Of a stretch of 64,000 nucleotides of DNA, positions 46,288 to 54,680 are shown in pieces. The stretch is from Wocania arenilitoris (GTDB lineage: Bacteria; Bacteroidota; Bacteroidia; Flavobacteriales; Flavobacteriaceae): the NCBI RefSeq assembly GCF_021728535.1, contig NZ_JAKKDU010000009.1:62001-126000 (forward strand), read 5' to 3'. The number at the start of each line of letters is the position of its first letter. Position 1 is the first letter of the stretch. Under the pieces are notes generated by a model. That model saw only the letters and a list, made by a program, of their open reading frames with translations. It was not told the DNA's origin and did not search any database. Both the position numbers and the translations under genes were made by a program.

Positions 46288-47064
46288 ATGAAAAACTACG
46301 TTTTACTTTTTACTTTTATATTAATATCTGCATTTTGTGTAGCTCAAGATGCTGATAAAATACTTGGTGTGGTTATTAATTCTGCTAATGACAAACCTTT
46401 AGAAAGTGTAAACATTGTTAATCTCAATCAAGTTATTGGTACTACAACAAATAACAAAGGGGAGTTTCAAATAATTGCAAAAGTGAATGATACCCTACAC
46501 TTTTCTTATTTAGGTTTTAAATCTATAAAAGTTAGAGTAACTAACGACTGGTTTAAATTTGGGAGTTCTAAAATTGAGTTAACCGAATTAGCTTTAGCAC
46601 TTGAAGAAGTTGTTGTAAATCAATTAAAATTAACGGGATATTTAGAGGTTGATATAAAACAAGTTCCAGCCATTAATAACAACTATCGCTATAGCATTTC
46701 TGGTTTACCAAGCACTGGTTACGAAGCTGGAAAACCTACTGCTGTTACTAAAATATTAGGTTCCATTTTTAATCCTGCCGATTTTTTATACCGCATGTTT
46801 GGAAAAAAACCAAACGAGTTGCGTAAGTTAAAAAAGATGAAAAAGGATGATGAAATTAGAAACCTATTAGCATCTCGTTTTGATAGAGAAATGCTTACGG
46901 TTTTATTGCAAGTAGAACGTGTGGATTTAGATGAAATTGTAAGCCAATGCAACTATTCCAAAGGCTTTATACAAACGGCTAACGATTTGCAAATATTAGA
47001 TGCTATTAGTGAGTGTTACGAAGAATATAAGCTATTAAGTAGAGGGCGCAGTAAGCGTTTGTAA
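46288..47064 (+). CDS. Secreted CarboxypepD_reg-like domain protein
   Basis: This 258-residue protein has a signal peptide ending SAFCVAQ. A CarboxypepD_reg-like Ig fold follows (about residues 24-112): ILGVVINSANDKPLESVNIV, NNKGEFQI, LHFSYLGFKSIKVRV. The C-terminal half is alpha-helical and charged (KKPNELRKLKKMKKDDEIRN) and has no known motif. The domain is the same type that precedes TonB receptors, here without a barrel. The role is unknown; a surface or periplasmic location is inferred. No operon partner. Confidence 0.8.
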   Translation: MKNYVLLFTFILISAFCVAQDADKILGVVINSANDKPLESVNIVNLNQVIGTTTNNKGEFQIIAKVNDTLHFSYLGFKSIKVRVTNDWFKFGSSKIELTELALALEEVVVNQLKLTGYLEVDIKQVPAINNNYRYSISGLPSTGYEAGKPTAVTKILGSIFNPADFLYRMFGKKPNELRKLKKMKKDDEIRNLLASRFDREMLTVLLQVERVDLDEIVSQCNYSKGFIQTANDLQILDAISECYEEYKLLSRGRSKRL

Positions 47065-47121
47065 AGCTTTAAGCAAAGTTAAATTCTAAGCTACAAAGGG
47101 TTATTCTATCCCAATAATTAT

Positions 47122-47192
47122 TGAGATTATTTCAGAATCTCACTCCATTAATTTTTTATGATTATGTCAAACTAAAACAAGTTCAGTTTGAC
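47122..47192. repeat. Two palindromic repeat elements
   Basis: TGAGATT (47122-47128) pairs with AATCTCA (47136-47142). GTCAAACT (47166-47173) pairs with AGTTTGAC (47185-47192). On the minus strand the second holds CTGAACTTGTTTTAG, one base from the core CTGAACTTGTTTCAG at 59305-59369. Confidence 0.65.
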
Positions 47193-47205
47193 AAAAATTA
47201 TAATT

Positions 47206-47400
47206 TCAGATTGTATCTTTTTTTGTTGCGCTAGCATGTAACGCTACTCGGTTACCTTCTGTATCTATAAAAGCAACCAATTAAAATACCTCTAAAATCT
47301 TGAACAGATATTTCGACATTAAAAACAGTTTCGTAAAACACTTTGACTCTACCCTATTTCTTACAGGAGTTTAAAACCAACCAACCATATTTCTTTTCAT
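47206..47400 (-). pseudogene. VOC (glyoxalase-like) protein, heavily decayed
   Basis: Read on the minus strand from the ATG at 47400 it gives MKRNMVGWF then a TAA stop. Past it come TPV and, in shifted frame, a segment KVFYETVFNVEISVQDF, the usual beginning of a VOC/glyoxalase-like protein. After an internal deletion the C-terminal piece VAFIDTEGNRVALHASATKK is intact up to TGA at 47206-47208. A nonsense codon, at least one frameshift and a deletion of most of the middle are seen. The coding region would normally be about 120 codons. Confidence 0.8.
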
Positions 47401-47437
47401 AATTTCTATTTTAGAATCATCTTAAAATTACATTTTT

Positions 47438-48091
47438 TTATAGATTATAAAAACGCTCCACAATTTCATTGTAACTTTTAATCGTTTTTTTACACCAGTC
47501 CAAACGTTTTTCAAGTATTTCTTCTTCAGTTAATTGCCAGTTAATATCGGTTTGCTTTAGCTTATTAGTAACATGTTGTAAAATAATAGCGGCAGAGACC
47601 GAAATATTTAAACTCTCGGTAAAACCAACCATAGGTATTTTTAAAAAACTATCAGCATTATCAATAACTTCTTCAGATAAACCCTTGGTTTCTCTTCCAA
47701 AAAAAAAACAAGCTTTTTTAGTGACATCAAAATCATCAAGTAATGTATCATTTTTATGTGGCGTTGTGGCTACTATTTGATAACCTTTTTGCTTTAAATC
47801 ACTCAAACAATCTTTTACCGAATGAAACCTGTTTACATCTACCCATTTTTGCGATCCCATGGCAATTTCTTTGTCAATACGCTTTGTATTTTGTTCTTCA
47901 ACAATATTAACTTCCTGTATACCAAACACATCACAACTACGTATTACAGCACTTGTATTATGCAACTGATACACGTCTTCGGTAGCCACTGTAAAGTGTT
48001 TTGTACGTTGCGATAAAACAGCATCAAAACGCGCCTTACGTGATTCGGTTAAATAACCTTCTAAATGTTCGAGAAGTTTTAAATCAATCAT
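47438..48091 (-). CDS. trmH: tRNA (guanosine-18-2'-O)-methyltransferase
   Basis: This 217-residue SPOUT methyltransferase has VYQLHNTSAVIRSCDVFGIQ, CFFFGRETKGLSEEVIDNAD and the knot motif IPMVGFTESLNISVSAAIIL. A C-terminal helical part follows. The compact form without an L30e-like N-terminal domain and the motif order match TrmH, which methylates G18 of tRNA. A TATTTTTG element at 48096-48103 lies five bases before the start, so the transcript may be leaderless. It is divergent from the sirtuin gene. Confidence 0.88.
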   Translation of the reverse strand: MIDLKLLEHLEGYLTESRKARFDAVLSQRTKHFTVATEDVYQLHNTSAVIRSCDVFGIQEVNIVEEQNTKRIDKEIAMGSQKWVDVNRFHSVKDCLSDLKQKGYQIVATTPHKNDTLLDDFDVTKKACFFFGRETKGLSEEVIDNADSFLKIPMVGFTESLNISVSAAIILQHVTNKLKQTDINWQLTEEEILEKRLDWCKKTIKSYNEIVERFYNL

Positions 48092-48135
48092 ATTTCAAAA
48101 ATACGGAATGTCATTATAGTTAGTATATTTATAAC

Positions 48136-48816
48136 ATGAAAAAACACATTGTTGTACTTACGGGTGCTGGCATGAGTGCCGAAAGCGGTATTAAAACCTT
48201 TAGAGATGCTAATGGTTTATGGGAAGGGCACGATGTTATGGAAGTAGCAACTCCTGAAGGTTTTGCAGCAAACCCAGAATTGGTGTTGGATTTTTACAAC
48301 CAACGACGAAAACAATTATTTGAAGTTGAACCCAATACTGCACATTACAATTTAGCAGCATTAGAAAGCAATTTTAAAGTTACTATAATTACCCAAAATG
48401 TTGATGATTTACACGAGCGCGCCGGAAGTACCAATGTGATACATTTACATGGTGAATTATTAAAAGTAAGAAGCACCTATGATGAAAATGATGTACAACA
48501 TTGGAAAACCGATTTAATTTTAGGCGATACATGCAAAAAAGGATATCAATTACGACCACATATTGTTTGGTTTGGAGAAGATGTACCCATGATACCAAAA
48601 GCCATAAGTATATGTGAAACCGCTGATATTTTAATTATTATTGGTACAAGCATGCAGGTATATCCTGCGGCTAGCTTAATGCATTATGTACCAGAAAACA
48701 CACCCACTTATTTTATAGACCCAAAGCCAAATATTGAAAGTAAAGAAAATTTAACTGTTATTGGTGAAAGGGCTACGGATGGGATGAAGAAAGTTGTTAG
48801 ATTGTTGAATAGTTGA
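48136..48816 (+). CDS. cobB: Sirtuin (SIR2-type NAD-dependent protein deacylase)
   Basis: This 226-residue protein has the NAD-binding GAGMSAESGIKTFRD (about 10-24), TQNVDDLHERAGS (about 86-98), catalytic His105 in VIHLHGEL, and PHIVWFGEDVP. The YxxR pattern of class III sirtuins is present (Tyr54, Arg57 in FYNQRRKQL), which in CobB/SIRT5 favours succinyl and malonyl groups. The segment where four zinc cysteines normally lie (STYDENDVQHWKTDLILGD, then TCKKGYQLRPHI) has only one Cys, so the structural zinc seems lost. The cell role is likely reversal of lysine acylation. Confidence 0.92.
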   Translation: MKKHIVVLTGAGMSAESGIKTFRDANGLWEGHDVMEVATPEGFAANPELVLDFYNQRRKQLFEVEPNTAHYNLAALESNFKVTIITQNVDDLHERAGSTNVIHLHGELLKVRSTYDENDVQHWKTDLILGDTCKKGYQLRPHIVWFGEDVPMIPKAISICETADILIIIGTSMQVYPAASLMHYVPENTPTYFIDPKPNIESKENLTVIGERATDGMKKVVRLLNS

Positions 48817-48943
48817 TTTTTTGGAGGTTCGCTTAATGGTTTGCGGACATGTGTTGTTTTACTTCTACTACACTCATTACATGTGTTTTATATTCGAGGT
48901 AAAAACTAAAATGATTTTTTCTTATAAAGTCAAGTTTAAAAGT

Positions 48944-50185
48944 TTATAAACTTTTATGCTTCTCCTCAATCCATTTACTCATAAATCTAGTACTTTGTAA
49001 AGTATGATGCTGTAACATTTGCCCTGTGAAATTGTTGAGCCGTTTTTCGTGTAGTCGTTTAGCCGTTTCCAAAATAATATTCAAAAACTTTTTATGATGT
49101 TCGATTTTATTAAATCGAAAATTAATAATTTCAAATCCATTTTGCTGCATTTCTTTCCAAAGCATTTCATCGCTATATAACCCTACAGCTTTATTTGCAA
49201 AATCTTGTGGGTTGTCTTCAATAAAACCGTTACTTTTAATATCTCCAAACATGCCTTCTGCAGCAATAGTAGACATAATACATGGCGTACCATTTTGCAT
49301 CGCATCAACCAATTTTCCTTTTAAACCAGCCCCAAACCTAATAGGTGCTAAACATATTTTTGATTGCTGCATCACTTCGTTTACATTGTCAACAAACCCT
49401 TTTATTATAAAACCGTCTTTATCGTTATGTAATTGATTTACTTTTTGTGAAGCATACGCGCCATATATATTTAAATCTGCCTTAGGCAGTTGCTTTTTTA
49501 TTAATGGCCAAATGGTTTCTTTTAAATACAAAACGGCGTTATAATTGGGCTCATGCAAAAAATTACCAATAGTTACAAAATGTTGTCTATCATTAAACTT
49601 TGGAAGTTTTTCAATGGTTTCTTTTGAGATTTCATCTAACATAAATGGCAAATAAACCAACAACGACTCATCTACTTTAAACTCGTTTTTAAGAAGTTCC
49701 ATTTCAAATTCCGAAATAATTAAACTTAAATCACTTCTATAAATACTGGCTATTTCTCGCTTTGCAGTGTCGTTAAACAAATAGGCTTTATCAAAAGGTT
49801 TACTGTCTTTAAATGCTTGTTGTCTGCCTTTTCGTAAACCATGTAAATCTTCAGTATCAAGAATTCTTAACGCATTTGGGCATTGTTCTGCAACACGCCA
49901 ACCAAATTGTTCTTCGGTCATAAAACGATCAAACAGTACAATATTTGGATTTAACTCTTTTACAAAAACATCAAAACTTGAATGATTTAATTTTATGTTT
50001 ACTTGCTCAATTCCAATAGTTTTTAAATCGAAAGCATTATCACTTTTAGCACAAGCACTTGCAAATGTGATTTGATAATTTGCATATTGAAACACATCAA
50101 TTAACTGCATCATTCTGCTACCAGCGGCAGAACTTTTGGGCTCTGGACAAACAAAACCAATAATTAATAGATGCTTACGACGCAT
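48944..50185 (-). CDS. Glycosyltransferase (GT4-like, GT-B fold)
   Basis: This 413-residue protein has an N-terminal Rossmann-like half starting HLLIIGFVCPEPKSSAAGSR. The C-terminal half contains FVTIGNFLHEPNYNAVLYLK, ADLNIYGAYAS and the donor-site stretch CLAPIRFGAGLKGKLVDAMQ, which matches GT4/Glyco_trans_1_4-type transferases. The product and acceptor are unknown; it may act in surface polysaccharide or glycoprotein synthesis. It stands apart from any visible polysaccharide cluster. The haem-binding protein gene lies 33 bases upstream on the same strand. Confidence 0.85.
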   Translation of the reverse strand: MRRKHLLIIGFVCPEPKSSAAGSRMMQLIDVFQYANYQITFASACAKSDNAFDLKTIGIEQVNIKLNHSSFDVFVKELNPNIVLFDRFMTEEQFGWRVAEQCPNALRILDTEDLHGLRKGRQQAFKDSKPFDKAYLFNDTAKREIASIYRSDLSLIISEFEMELLKNEFKVDESLLVYLPFMLDEISKETIEKLPKFNDRQHFVTIGNFLHEPNYNAVLYLKETIWPLIKKQLPKADLNIYGAYASQKVNQLHNDKDGFIIKGFVDNVNEVMQQSKICLAPIRFGAGLKGKLVDAMQNGTPCIMSTIAAEGMFGDIKSNGFIEDNPQDFANKAVGLYSDEMLWKEMQQNGFEIINFRFNKIEHHKKFLNIILETAKRLHEKRLNNFTGQMLQHHTLQSTRFMSKWIEEKHKSL

Positions 50186-50218
50186 TTAGATTTTTTAGAT
50201 ATCTGGATTATTAGAAAA

Positions 50219-50692
50219 CTATTCTGGTTTCGGCTCCAAGCTATATTTAAAGCGCACTTGTTTTGCCCAATCTACCAAAGCTTTAATTTGTTTATCAGAA
50301 AGTTTAGCTTCTGTATGCGTCCAAGTATAAGAATTTAATGGCATCTCTTTTGCTTCAACCATTTCAATAAGTTCTTCAAATTTATGATCTTTTCTTTTAG
50401 TAGAATTCCCTATCCACTTCGATACGTTAAAATGTTTTTTTCCGTGTTTAACATGGTTGGCTAGCCAATAGTTTACAGGTGTTATTTTATTATACCAAGG
50501 GTATCGCGTAACATCGCTATGGCAATCATAACAAGTTTCTTTTAAAATAAGTTTTACGTCTTCAGGCGGATTGGTTTCTTCTAAAAAGGCATCAATTGAT
50601 GCTAAATCGCCTTCATTTTTATCAGGACCAAAAAATTGAGCAATTAAAAATACAATAAGTATCAACCAAAGAATCTTTTTTATTATTCGCAT
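50219..50692 (-). CDS. Haem-binding domain protein (cytochrome-like)
   Basis: This 157-residue protein has an N-terminal hydrophobic signal/anchor (residues 5-22). Its c-type haem site is CYDCH at 54-58 (ETCYDCHSDVTRYPWYNKIT), followed by PVNYWLANHVKHGKKHFN and KEMPLNSYTWTHTEAKLSDK. This fits the Haem_bd family. A periplasmic c-type haem protein is predicted; the partner is unknown. The glycosyltransferase gene follows on the same strand. Confidence 0.88.
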   Translation of the reverse strand: MRIIKKILWLILIVFLIAQFFGPDKNEGDLASIDAFLEETNPPEDVKLILKETCYDCHSDVTRYPWYNKITPVNYWLANHVKHGKKHFNVSKWIGNSTKRKDHKFEELIEMVEAKEMPLNSYTWTHTEAKLSDKQIKALVDWAKQVRFKYSLEPKPE

Positions 50693-50730
50693 TTTAAGTA
50701 ATTTTAGAAGTTTAAAAATAAGAAAACCTT

Positions 50731-51297
50731 TTGACTACCGCGCAACTTTATAAAGAATTAAATTACGTAAATCATTCGCGCGAAAAACGCTTGTATTATG
50801 CTAATTTAATGCAAGACAATCCGGATTTACTTCCTAGTTTATTAGACATTCTTTTTAGGGTAGATGATAAAATTGCGCCGCGAGCAGCTTGGGTTTTCGA
50901 ATTTATGTGCAATGCCGATATAGAAACTATAATTCCGTATCTAGATATGTTTACAGAAAACATGTATAAAGTACATTTAGATTCTGCCGTTCGCCCTGTG
51001 GCAAAAATTTGTGAATTTTTAGCAAAAGCATACACCTCTAAAACCAATAATAAAATTAAAAACACCTTAACTAAAACACATAAAGAACGTATTATTGAAG
51101 TCTGTTTTGATTACATGATTAATAATGAAAAAATTGCGCCTAAAGCTTACTCTATGAACACCCTTTTTTTATTGGGTAAAGACTATGATTGGGTACATCC
51201 AGAATTGGCGCTTATTTTAGAACGTGATTTTCAGATGCAAAGTTCTGGATTTAAAGCACGGGCAAGACACATCTTAAAGAAAATTAAGAAAGAATAA
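50731..51297 (+). CDS. HEAT-like helical protein, unknown function
   Basis: This 188-residue protein starts at TTG (50731) and is almost entirely alpha-helical. HEAT/ARM-like repeats are suggested by LLDILFRVDDKIAPRAAWVF, DSAVRPVAKICEFLAKAY and ERIIEVCFDYMINNEKIAPK. No enzyme motif is visible. It is 91 bases before purB on the same strand. I know similar proteins next to purB in Flavobacteriaceae, where they are sometimes mislabelled as adenylosuccinate lyase. The function is unknown. Confidence 0.75.
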   Translation: MTTAQLYKELNYVNHSREKRLYYANLMQDNPDLLPSLLDILFRVDDKIAPRAAWVFEFMCNADIETIIPYLDMFTENMYKVHLDSAVRPVAKICEFLAKAYTSKTNNKIKNTLTKTHKERIIEVCFDYMINNEKIAPKAYSMNTLFLLGKDYDWVHPELALILERDFQMQSSGFKARARHILKKIKKE

Positions 51298-51354
51298 TTA
51301 TTAAAACTACAAAAAACTTCCGTATTCAATCTTCCTACTTCGGTCTAAAAAAAC

Positions 51355-51362
51355 TATCTTTG
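51355..51362 (+). promoter_or_regulatory. Candidate -7 element for purB
   Basis: TATCTTTG followed by CA matches TAnnTTTG and lies 26 bases before the purB start. A clear -33 TTG is missing. Confidence 0.45.
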
Positions 51363-51388
51363 CAACTTCTTAAAAACAACACAAAAGC

Positions 51389-52732
51389 ATGTCATTATCA
51401 TCATTAAACGCCATCTCTCCAATTGATGGAAGATATAGAAATAAAGTAAACGAATTAGCACCTTATTTTTCTGAAGAAGCCTTAATAAAATACCGTGTTT
51501 TAGTTGAAATTGAATATTTTATTGCGCTTTGCGAAATTCCGCTACCTCAACTCCAAAGTGTTGATAATACTATTTTTGAAGACTTAAGAGCTATTTATAA
51601 AGATTTTTCTGCTGATGATGCGCAGGCTATTAAAGATATTGAAAATGTAACAAACCACGATGTTAAAGCCGTTGAATATTTTATAAAAGAAAAATTTGAT
51701 GCTTTAGGTTTATCTCAATATAAAGAATTTATCCATTTTGGATTGACTTCTCAAGACATAAACAACACCGCAGTGCCTTTAAGTATTAAAGAAGCCATGA
51801 ATGATGTTTATGTACCAGAATATTTAACAGTTTTAGATAAATTAAAAGGTTTGTCTAAGGACTGGTCTGACATTTCAATGCTTGCTAGAACACATGGTCA
51901 GCCAGCATCACCAACACGTTTGGGTAAAGAAATTGAAGTTTTTGTAGTACGCTTAAAAGAACAATTTAATTTATTGAATGATGTACCAAGTGCTGCTAAA
52001 TTTGGTGGCGCAACAGGTAATTTTAATGCGCATCATGTGGCTTATCCAAATATTGACTGGAAAGCTTTTGGCAGCAAGTTTGTACAAGAAAAATTAGGGT
52101 TACAACACTCATTCCCTACAACACAAATTGAGCATTACGACCATATGGCTGCTTTGTTTGATACTTTAAAACGCATCAATACAATTTTAATTGATTTAGA
52201 CAGAGACATTTGGACTTATGTTTCTATGGATTATTTTAAGCAAAAAATTAAAAAAGGAGAAGTTGGAAGTAGCGCTATGCCACATAAAGTTAACCCTATT
52301 GATTTTGAAAATTCTGAAGGTAACTTAGGTATAGCTAATGCTATTTTTGAGCATCTTTCAGCTAAACTACCAATTTCTAGATTACAGCGCGATTTAACTG
52401 ATAGCACAGTTTTACGTAATGTTGGCGTGCCATTTGGACATACTTTAATTGGTTTTAAATCTATCTTAAAAGGATTGAATAAATTACTTTTAAATGAAAG
52501 CAAATTTGCTGAAGATTTAGAAAATAATTGGGCGGTAGTTGCTGAGGCTATTCAAACCATTTTACGTCGTGAAGGCTATCCTAATCCTTATGAAGCGTTA
52601 AAAGGTTTAACTAGAACTAACGAAGCAATAAATCAAGATTCTATTTCAAATTTTATTGGCACATTAGACGTTTCAAACACAATAAAAGAGGAATTAAAAC
52701 GTATTACTCCTAGTAATTATACTGGAATTTAA
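51389..52732 (+). CDS. purB: Adenylosuccinate lyase
   Basis: This 447-residue enzyme belongs to the fumarase/aspartase superfamily. The signature loop GSSAMPHKVNPIDFENSEG is intact, as are RTHGQPASPTRLGKE and the start SLSSLNAISPIDGRYRNKV. Its sequence resembles the E. coli type of PurB. It cleaves adenylosuccinate and SAICAR in purine synthesis. A small membrane-protein gene starts two bases after the stop. Confidence 0.97.
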   Translation: MSLSSLNAISPIDGRYRNKVNELAPYFSEEALIKYRVLVEIEYFIALCEIPLPQLQSVDNTIFEDLRAIYKDFSADDAQAIKDIENVTNHDVKAVEYFIKEKFDALGLSQYKEFIHFGLTSQDINNTAVPLSIKEAMNDVYVPEYLTVLDKLKGLSKDWSDISMLARTHGQPASPTRLGKEIEVFVVRLKEQFNLLNDVPSAAKFGGATGNFNAHHVAYPNIDWKAFGSKFVQEKLGLQHSFPTTQIEHYDHMAALFDTLKRINTILIDLDRDIWTYVSMDYFKQKIKKGEVGSSAMPHKVNPIDFENSEGNLGIANAIFEHLSAKLPISRLQRDLTDSTVLRNVGVPFGHTLIGFKSILKGLNKLLLNESKFAEDLENNWAVVAEAIQTILRREGYPNPYEALKGLTRTNEAINQDSISNFIGTLDVSNTIKEELKRITPSNYTGI

Positions 52733-52733
52733 T

Positions 52734-52910
52734 ATGCTAAACGACAAACAAACATTAATATTAAGTGGTTTAATGGTTGGTGGTATTTTTGTAACTGGTG
52801 TTTTAGATATTCTAGACAATTTTATCGTTTTAACTATACTTACCATTGTTTTTTTAGCGGTTGTTATTAATATTTTTTACGTTAACAGAGCTTCAAAAAA
52901 AAGAAAGTAA
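52734..52910 (+). CDS. Small membrane protein (58 residues)
   Basis: The ATG lies two bases after the purB stop. The frame gives MLNDKQTLILSGLMVGGIFV, a second hydrophobic stretch FIVLTILTIVFLAVVINIFY, and a basic end (NRASKKRK). That is two transmembrane segments with a positive C-terminus. A strong terminator follows 16 bases after the stop, so it fits as the last gene of a purB operon. No family is recognised. Confidence 0.65.
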   Translation: MLNDKQTLILSGLMVGGIFVTGVLDILDNFIVLTILTIVFLAVVINIFYVNRASKKRK

Positions 52911-52926
52911 CTTACTTTATAAAATT

Positions 52927-52962
52927 AAAAAGGGTTGTTGAATAAATTCAACAACCCTTTTT
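52927..52962. terminator. Strong bidirectional terminator
   Basis: AAAAAGGGTTGTTGAA (52927-52942) pairs perfectly over 16 bases with TTCAACAACCCTTTTT (52947-52962), loop TAAA. It separates the purB operon from the convergent DUF4252 operon. Confidence 0.95.
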
Positions 52963-52984
52963 GCTTATTAACATTACTATAAAT

Positions 52985-53527
52985 TTACTTAAAGAAATTC
53001 ATAATATCTTGAACTTGATTTTCATCAACATTTGCATTTTGCATAGCAGTAACTAAAGTCACCATTTTATCAGGATTCATATCATCACCTAATACCCGAA
53101 CAATACCAAAACCTAATTCTTTAGCACTACCAAAAATAATAACCTCATCAGCTTCATCATCAGTACCAACATATTTTACAGTAATTTTATTTCCTTTATC
53201 ACTAAATTCCATAAGATCATTATACTTTTTGTCGCTTAATATGGTCTTTACTTTTGCTAATTCTGCTTTATAAACTTCGGTTTCTGTTTCATCAGCTTTA
53301 TAGCCTAAAAAGTTTAATCTTTTTACAGATTCGTAGGCTTCTTTTTGCTCTTCGGTAAATTTAGAATCATCTATTTTAACCATTGATATTGGTATATCTT
53401 GCGTAATAAAATTTGATGATTCTTGATTATCTACAAAGTATGTTTGTAAACTTTTACCATCGTTGCAGCTTACAAAAACCACTGCTAAAAGGCATACAAA
53501 TATGATATGTTTTACTGTTCGTTTCAT
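52985..53527 (-). CDS. DUF4252 lipoprotein
   Basis: This 180-residue protein has a lipoprotein signal (MKRTVKHIIFVCLLAVVFVS then Cys). The DUF4252-like body contains QEAYESVKRLNFLGYKADET-like segments (here EAYESVKRLNFLGY), KVKTILSDKKYNDLM and a C-terminal VDENQVQDIMNFFK. DUF4252 has no known function. It is the fourth gene of the sigma operon and sits 19 bases after its neighbour, a related DUF4252 protein. Confidence 0.8.
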   Translation of the reverse strand: MKRTVKHIIFVCLLAVVFVSCNDGKSLQTYFVDNQESSNFITQDIPISMVKIDDSKFTEEQKEAYESVKRLNFLGYKADETETEVYKAELAKVKTILSDKKYNDLMEFSDKGNKITVKYVGTDDEADEVIIFGSAKELGFGIVRVLGDDMNPDKMVTLVTAMQNANVDENQVQDIMNFFK

Positions 53528-53546
53528 GATTGATTGTTGTACCTAA

Positions 53547-54110
53547 TTAATTCTTTTTATCTAAATGTTTTCCTCCAGGGATATTCATTTTATCGGTAAG
53601 TTTAGATATTTCATTCAAATTAATATCTCCTGTTAACGATACTACAACGGTTTCAATTTTACGATTTTCACCGTTAATTTCAACGCCTTTTCCTTTCATC
53701 GCTTTATCTACACCATTTACAAAAATTAACAGCTCTTTTACGTGATCGGCATCTTTACCCTCTTTTACGTAAAACTTAACCTCTGTTCCATCGTCTTTAA
53801 CTTCCATTAATTCTTCTAACCCTCCAGAACGTGATTTTACCCATTTTGAAATATCTGTAGATATCGCTTTATTATCGGTTACTATCGTTTTAAAACTGGT
53901 AATACTTTTTACCATATCCATATAGGATCTAGCTTCAGGGTCATCAACATTAATACCCATTTTTACTATCATTTGAAACATTTTTGGCTTAATGTTTACA
54001 TATGTTACATCGTTATTGTCGCTATATTTATCAAAAATATTGCTTTGTGCCATTCCTGTTATAGGCAATAACATAATTGCCAATACAAATACTATTATTT
54101 TATTTTTCAT
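53547..54110 (-). CDS. DUF4252 secreted protein
   Basis: From the ATG at 54110 the protein is 187 residues with a signal peptide (MKNKIIVFVLAIMLLPITGM, then AQ). The mature part contains FDKYSDNNDVTYVNIKPKMF, DNKAISTDISKWVKSRSGG and VVVSLTGDINLNEISKLTDK, the pattern of DUF4252. A longer frame from 54143 only adds residues before the signal. It is the third gene of the sigma operon; the fourth is a diverged relative. Confidence 0.82.
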   Translation of the reverse strand: MKNKIIVFVLAIMLLPITGMAQSNIFDKYSDNNDVTYVNIKPKMFQMIVKMGINVDDPEARSYMDMVKSITSFKTIVTDNKAISTDISKWVKSRSGGLEELMEVKDDGTEVKFYVKEGKDADHVKELLIFVNGVDKAMKGKGVEINGENRKIETVVVSLTGDINLNEISKLTDKMNIPGGKHLDKKN

Positions 54111-54160
54111 TGTTTTTGTTTTTAAAAAGTTTAAATTCTTCATTGTTTTTTAATTGATAC

Positions 54161-54196
54161 TGAAACACACTTCGACAAGCTCAGTGCAAGATTTCA
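54161..54196. repeat. Intergenic palindrome (CACTTCGACAAGCTCAGTG type)
   Basis: TGAAAC and a later ATTTCA flank CACTTCGACAAGCTCAGTG. This type of unit is a common dispersed repeat in Flavobacteriaceae. It lies inside the operon between the anti-sigma and the first DUF4252 gene. Confidence 0.6.
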
Positions 54197-54203
54197 GCAC
54201 ATG

Positions 54204-54680
54204 TTAGTTTTTAAAAATTATACGTGTTGCATTCTCAATTTCGTTAAGATACCCGAGTGTTGAAGTGCCTTTATTCACTTCATTTAAATATCCTACCGTT
54301 GATGTTCCCTTATTAAAGCTTTTAGAAATCATTTCTAAAGATTTTGTTACTTCGTTAAGAGCTAATTGTGGGTCTTCATAAGTTCCTAAATCATTTGTAT
54401 TAGTAAACGATTTACCAAAATAAACCCCCAACATAAGAACAGTTACTGCAGCTACAGAAATCCACTTGTAATTAAATGTACGTTTAGTTTTTAGTGGAAC
54501 GTCTTTAGTAAATTGTTCTTGTTGATTTACCAAAAAATAGTCAAACATAGGTTTATACGTTTCTAAATGAGGTGCCACAGTGTCGCTGGAAAAATAGTTT
54601 TTCAACACTTGCTCTTCTTTTAATGATGTCTCACCGTTTTCGTACTTTTCTAGTAATTTTTCTATATTATTTAATACCAT
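54204..54680 (-). CDS. Small membrane protein, probable anti-sigma factor
   Basis: This 158-residue protein has a cytoplasmic helical N-terminus (LLEKYENGETSLKEEQVLKN), one transmembrane segment (about 72-88, WISVAAVTVLMLGVYFGKSF) and a periplasmic tail. The tail holds a tandem 13-residue repeat, NKGTSTVGYLNEV then NKGTSTLGYLNEI. The start overlaps the sigma-factor gene end by 14 bases, so translational coupling is likely. The layout is that of an anti-sigma factor, though no zinc-binding motif or FecR domain is present. The assignment is inferred from context. Confidence 0.7.
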   Translation of the reverse strand: MVLNNIEKLLEKYENGETSLKEEQVLKNYFSSDTVAPHLETYKPMFDYFLVNQQEQFTKDVPLKTKRTFNYKWISVAAVTVLMLGVYFGKSFTNTNDLGTYEDPQLALNEVTKSLEMISKSFNKGTSTVGYLNEVNKGTSTLGYLNEIENATRIIFKN

